This document shows positions 40,854-45,174 of a stretch of 45,174 nt of DNA, piece after piece. The position numbers and the translations under genes were made by a program. The first letter of the stretch is position 1. Each line of letters begins with the position of its first letter. The notes under the pieces were generated by a model that worked only from the letters and a program-made list of their open reading frames with translations, had not been told where the DNA came from and made no database searches. Location: contig JAUCBJ010000822.1 in the NCBI GenBank assembly GCA_032718475.1, forward strand, positions 1-45,174, given 5' to 3'. The DNA comes from Nemertoderma westbladi. Taxonomy: Eukaryota > Xenacoelomorpha > Nemertodermatida > Nemertodermatidae.

Positions 40854-42770
40854 CTAGAAAGCCTGTGGCCCTTCGGGCCACAGCTTTCTAGTGCACGTGC
40901 AGATGATATATGAATATGTGTGGGAGATTGGAGAACTGCATACGGAACAGACACCATCATTAAATAAAACACCACCCCCATAAGAGATAACTGTCAAGTT
41001 TCAACTTTAGTCAGATTGTAAATAACAAAATTTCCAGAAAATGATCACTTTCAGATCCACCCTCTACCTGCGGACTGGTGAAATGCAGACGGCGCTGCAG
41101 TTTGGTAAAGATGGGGTTTATGGTGAAGTAAAATGCCTGCCTTTCAAGTTTCAGCTTAAACAGATTGTAAATAACAAAATTGGTGTAGATGTTCACATTC
41201 AGACTTCTAGCGGTAGACTGAAGAACTGTAGACGACTCTGGGACTCCGTAAAGATACAGAATATGCTGCAGTAGATTCCTGCCAAGTTTCAGCTCAAAGG
41301 GATTAAAAAGAACCAATTGGGATGAGGTGTTCACTATCAGACAATTCGCCCTCTAGCGGCAGATAGGGGAACTGTATACAACTCTGCGACTCCGTAAAGG
41401 TAGAGCCTATGCTGTAGTAGATGCCTACCAAGTTTCAGTCTAAACCGTTTGTAAATAACAAAGTTGGAGAAGATGTTAATTTTCAGACATTTCACCCTCT
41501 AGCGGTAGACTGGGAAAGTGTATAGGACTCTGCAACTCCGTAAAGATAGAGCCTAGGATGTAGTAGATACCTGCCAAGTTTCAGCTCAAAAGGATTAAAA
41601 AGAACCAAATGGGATGAGGTTTTCACTATCAGACAATTCGCCCTCTTGCGGCTGACTGTGGAACTGTAGACGACTCTACTACTCCGCAAAGATATAGCCT
41701 ATGCTATAGTAGATGCCTACCAAGTTTCAGTCAAAACGGATTGTAAATAACAAAGTTGGAGAAGATGTTAACTTGCAGACATTTCGCCCTCTAGCGGTAG
41801 ACGGGGAAATTGTAGACGACTCTGCGACTCAGTAAAGATACAGCCTATGCTGTAGTAGATGCCTACCAAGTTTCAGTCAAAACGGATTGTAAATAATAAA
41901 GTTGGAGAAGATGTTAACTCTCAGACATTTAGCCCTCTAACGGTAGACTGGGTAACTGTAGACAAATCAGTGACTCCGGAAATATACAGCCTATGCTGCA
42001 GTATATAGCTACCAAGTTTCAGCTCAAAAGCATTAAAAATAACAAAGTTGGAGAAGATGTTAACTTTCAGACATTTCGCCCTCTAGCGGTAGACTGGGGA
42101 ATTGTAGACGACTCTGCGACTCAGTAAAGATACAGCCTTTGCTGTAGTAGATGCCTACCAAGTTTCAGTCTAAACGGATTGTAAATAACAAAGTTGGAGA
42201 AGATGTTAACTCTCAGACATTTAGCCCTCTAACGGTAGACTGGGGAACTGTGGACATCTCAGTGACTCCGGAAATATACAGCCTATGCTGCTGCTGCAGT
42301 ATATAGCAACCAAGTTTCAGCTCAAAAGCATTAAAAACAACCCAATGAGATCAGGTTTTCAGTATCGGACAAATTCGCCCTCTAGCGGCAGACGGGGGAA
42401 CTTCAGACGGCTCTGAGTATTACGTTGCAACGAGTTAGGGCGAGACCTATCTAACGAGCTATAGTAAGCGTGATTTCATCGAGATTAGATGTATAATATT
42501 AGATAAAATAATAATACAGTAAGTACAGGCCTACAGAAATAATTATTTTACTTTTAATATTTATAACAGTAAAACAAAAATGTTATAAACCTCTCCTTCC
42601 ATGCAGCCAATGATTGAGAAAGCAGAATTACTCTGAGCAATTCGCAACAGATAACCCAAACCCACCCCAATCAACACTCCAGCCTGCTTGCTCCTTATCT
42701 GTGCCCAGCCAGCTAGCTGCGAGTTCATTAATTACCTTAACGTTGCTATGATACAGAAAACAATCCTTCC
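40854..42770. mobile_element. Helentron-like unit 2
   Basis: Same head hairpin and head as unit 1, near identical over about 350 bp, then nine or so 146-bp units (41200-42410) and a tail at 42410-42770. The tail lacks the GACA run and goes directly into the truncated head of unit 3. Confidence 0.6.
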
Positions 42771-44220
42771 TTTCTAGTGCACGTGCAGATGATATATGAA
42801 TATGTGTGGGAGATTTGAGAACTGCATACGGAACAGACACCATCATTAAATAAAACACCACCCCATAAGAGATAACTGTCAAGTTTCAACTTTAGGCAGA
42901 TTGTAAATAACAAAATTTCCAGAAAATGATCACTTTCAGATCCACCCTCTACCTGCGGACTGGTGAAATGCAGACGGCGCTGCAGTTTGGTAAAGATGGG
43001 GTTTATGGTGAAGTAAAATGCCTGCCTTTCAAGTTTCAGCTTAAACAGATTGTAAATAACAAAATTGGTGTAGATGTTCACATTCAGACATTTCACCCTC
43101 TAGCGGTAGACTGAAGAACTGTAGACGACTCTACAACTCCGCAAAGATATAGCCTATGCTATAGTAGATGCCTGCCAAGTTTCAGCTCAAAATGATTAAA
43201 AAGAACCAAATGGGATGAGGTTTTCACTATCAGACAATTCGCCCTCTAGCGGCTGACTGTGGAACTGTAGACGTCTCTACTACTCCGCAAAGATATAGCC
43301 TATGCTATAGTAGATGCCTACCAAGTTTCAATCTAAAGGATTGTAAATAACAAAGTTGGAGGAGATGTTAACTTTCATACATTTCGCCCTCTAGCGGCAG
43401 ACGCAGGTAATGTAGACAACTCTGCGCGACTCAGTAAAGATATAGCCTATGCTGTAGTAGATGCCTACTGTACCAAGTTCAGTCTAAATGGATTATAAAT
43501 AACAAAGCTAGATATGTTAACTTTCAGACATTTCGCCCTCTAGCAGTAGACCGGGGAATTGTAGACGACTCTGCTACTCTGTAAAGATACAGCCTATGCT
43601 GTAGTAGATGCCTACCAAGTTTCAGTCTAATCGGATTTTAAATAACACAGTTGGAGAAGATGTTAACTCTCAGACATTTAGCCATCTAACGGTAGACTGG
43701 GGAACTGTAGACAAATCAGTGACTCCGGAAATATACAGCCTATGCTGTAGTATATAGCTACCAAGTTTCAGCTCAAAAGCATTAAAAACAACCCAATGAG
43801 ATCAGGTTTTCACTTTCGGACAATTCGCCCTCTAGCGGCAGACGGGGGAACTTCAGACGGTTATGAGTATTACGTTGCAACGAGTTAGGGCGAGACCTAT
43901 CTAACGAGCTATAGTAAGCGAGATTTCATCGAGATTAGATGTATAATATTAGATAAAATAATAATACAGCAAGTACAGGCCTACAGAAATAATTATTTTA
44001 CTTTTAATATTCATAAAAGTAAACCAAAAATGTTATAAACCTCTCCTTCCATGCAGCCAATGATTGAGAAAGCAGAATTACTCTGAGCAATTCGCAATAG
44101 ACAACCCAAACCCACCCCAATCAACACTCCAGCCTGCTTGCTCCTTATCTGTGCCCAGCCAGCTAGCTGCGAGTTCAATAATTACCTTAACGTTGCTATG
44201 ATACAGAAAAAAATCCTTCC
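42771..44220. mobile_element. Helentron-like unit 3, partly a tandem duplicate of unit 2 tail
   Basis: Begins with a truncated head (TTTCTAGTGCACGTGCAG), then repeats 43090-43860, then a tail that copies 42415-42770 nearly base for base at an offset of 1450. The repetition points to duplication of a block containing the junction. Confidence 0.55.
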
Positions 44221-44689
44221 CTATTAACTACAGCACTAAGAATAGGCCAATTCGATCGTGCTTGGCGAATATGACATATTTATACACTATTTGATTTTTA
44301 ATCAATAAATAATCATAAATATTTATATTAAACACCTGAATAAAATAAAAACTTTGTGAGAATGGGACACGGCGAATCTACCCATGTTAATTTTATACCA
44401 GGTGGGATAAATGTTAGCCCTCTAAATCATTAATTACCGATAGAAGAACCGAAATAATTCGATAAATTTCGCCCGAAAATCACGAAAATCGCCCTCTAGC
44501 GGCAGACGGGTGAACTTCAGACGACTCTGAGTATTACGTTGCAACGAGTTAGGGCGAGACCTTTCTAACGAGCTATAGCAAGCGAGATTTCATCGAGATG
44601 GGTTCGATTGTATAGCCGATGACAAACACACAGACAGACAGACAGACAGACAGACAATCGATATTTATATATATTAGATAATAAATGGC
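44221..44689. repeat. AT-rich spacer, then last Helentron-like tail with (GACA)n
   Basis: 44221-44480 holds no recognisable feature. From about 44485 a single repeat word CGCCCTCTAGCGG and a third copy of the tail (GAGTATTACG... at 44529) lead to (CAGA)n at 44630-44655 and ATATTTATATATATTAGAT. Confidence 0.65.
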
Positions 44690-45055
44690 CTGCAGCGAAC
44701 GATTATTCTTGCAATCTTTGTACGCCTATATCTCAACTGTTTCTCAACGAAATTCAGATATTGTTACATATTTGGAATCCTTGCAACGCAAGCTTTTTAA
44801 TGATATGAAAATATTACGACTAATGTGAAGAATGGCCACGATACGGAGGGTGCAATTTCGCAAAAGACACTTTTTTAAAACGCTAATAAAAAAAATTAAA
44901 GTGCAAAATCGAAAATTCCGGCTTCATGGAGTCATCGACGGTGAGTGGATACTAGTTGTGTTTCAAATTTCAAGCAATATGATAAAGATTTGTAGAAAAA
45001 TCTGAGGGGGGTCCGTGTCATCAGAAAATGACACTATATTACGGTTCATGGTGTA
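44690..45055. repeat. Right arm of the large inverted repeat
   Basis: Reverse complement of 37213-37623 with a shorter homopolymer and without the TATATA insertion, so about 366 bp. Outer end reads CATGGTGTA. The pair encloses about 7.07 kb. Confidence 0.88.
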
Positions 45056-45174
45056 CTTATCAATTAATTACACATCATAATTAACATATATCTTATATAT
45101 ATATATATTATATCTATATATATTAACATATAATACAATATCCCTTTACTTTAAGTACTGTACATTAATGTTAC
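45056..45174. other. AT-rich flank
   Basis: (TA)n at 45089-45125; no gene. Confidence 0.6.

Noticed and set aside
37900-43114. Repeated 60-120 residue ORFs in the Helentron-like heads
   Set aside because: The same frame recurs in each copy because the DNA is duplicated; the sequences are short, without domains, and open on both strands.

Overview
The window is eukaryotic and comes from the accessory DNA of an invertebrate animal genome. It is AT-rich and built almost wholly of nested retrotransposons, SINEs, foldback elements and tandem arrays. One clear host exon is visible, a LamG-like domain behind a splice acceptor. No rRNA, CRISPR, operon or bacterial gene is present. I cannot fix the phylum from the sequence: the non-LTR, BEL/Pao and Helentron-like content fits many marine invertebrates, and the tandem-repeat elements recall the 'pearl' class described in bivalves.

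Layout. 1-540: decayed minus-strand copy of an unusual exonuclease-like gene. 954-2290: 20-bp CCAAT-bearing satellite interrupted by a tRNA-derived SINE. 2440-10740: a three-level nest. An outer LINE (LINE-A) is split by a full-length LINE (LINE-B, 3637-10577, target duplication TCAAT), which is itself split by a solo BEL-type LTR (8189-8742, target duplication GTAAC). 11.2-15.1 kb: SINE, LINE-D fragments, the host LamG exon and a CTTAAG-rich repeat. 15.75-17.53 kb and 31.95-32.19 kb: one minus-strand LINE (LINE-C) cut in two by a 14.4-kb BEL/Pao element (17534-31940, target duplication CTTAT). 33.2-36.9 kb: a Tc1/mariner-like MITE and LINE relics. 36.9-45.06 kb: a 116-bp perfect palindrome, then about 400-bp inverted arms enclosing roughly 7 kb of about 148-bp repeats organised as head-to-tail Helentron-like units.

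The strongest candidate for something undescribed is the BEL/Pao element. Its LTRs differ at one base in 537, so it is recent. Besides Gag, protease, RT, RNase H and integrase it has a leader ORF after the 5' LTR. Where an env gene would normally sit it has a hairpin array, a 48-bp layered palindrome and two overlapping ORFs. The first ORF has the residue pattern of a DEDD (RNase D/WRN-type) 3'-5' exonuclease; the second has three CCHC zinc knuckles. The fragment at 1-540 is a diverged homologue of the first ORF and keeps its acidic motif residues. The second candidate is LINE-B: its ORF1 joins a SAP-like segment to an SGNH-esterase-like domain, and its ORF2 carries a long membrane-spanning leader ending in a 2A-like NPGP motif before the endonuclease and RT.
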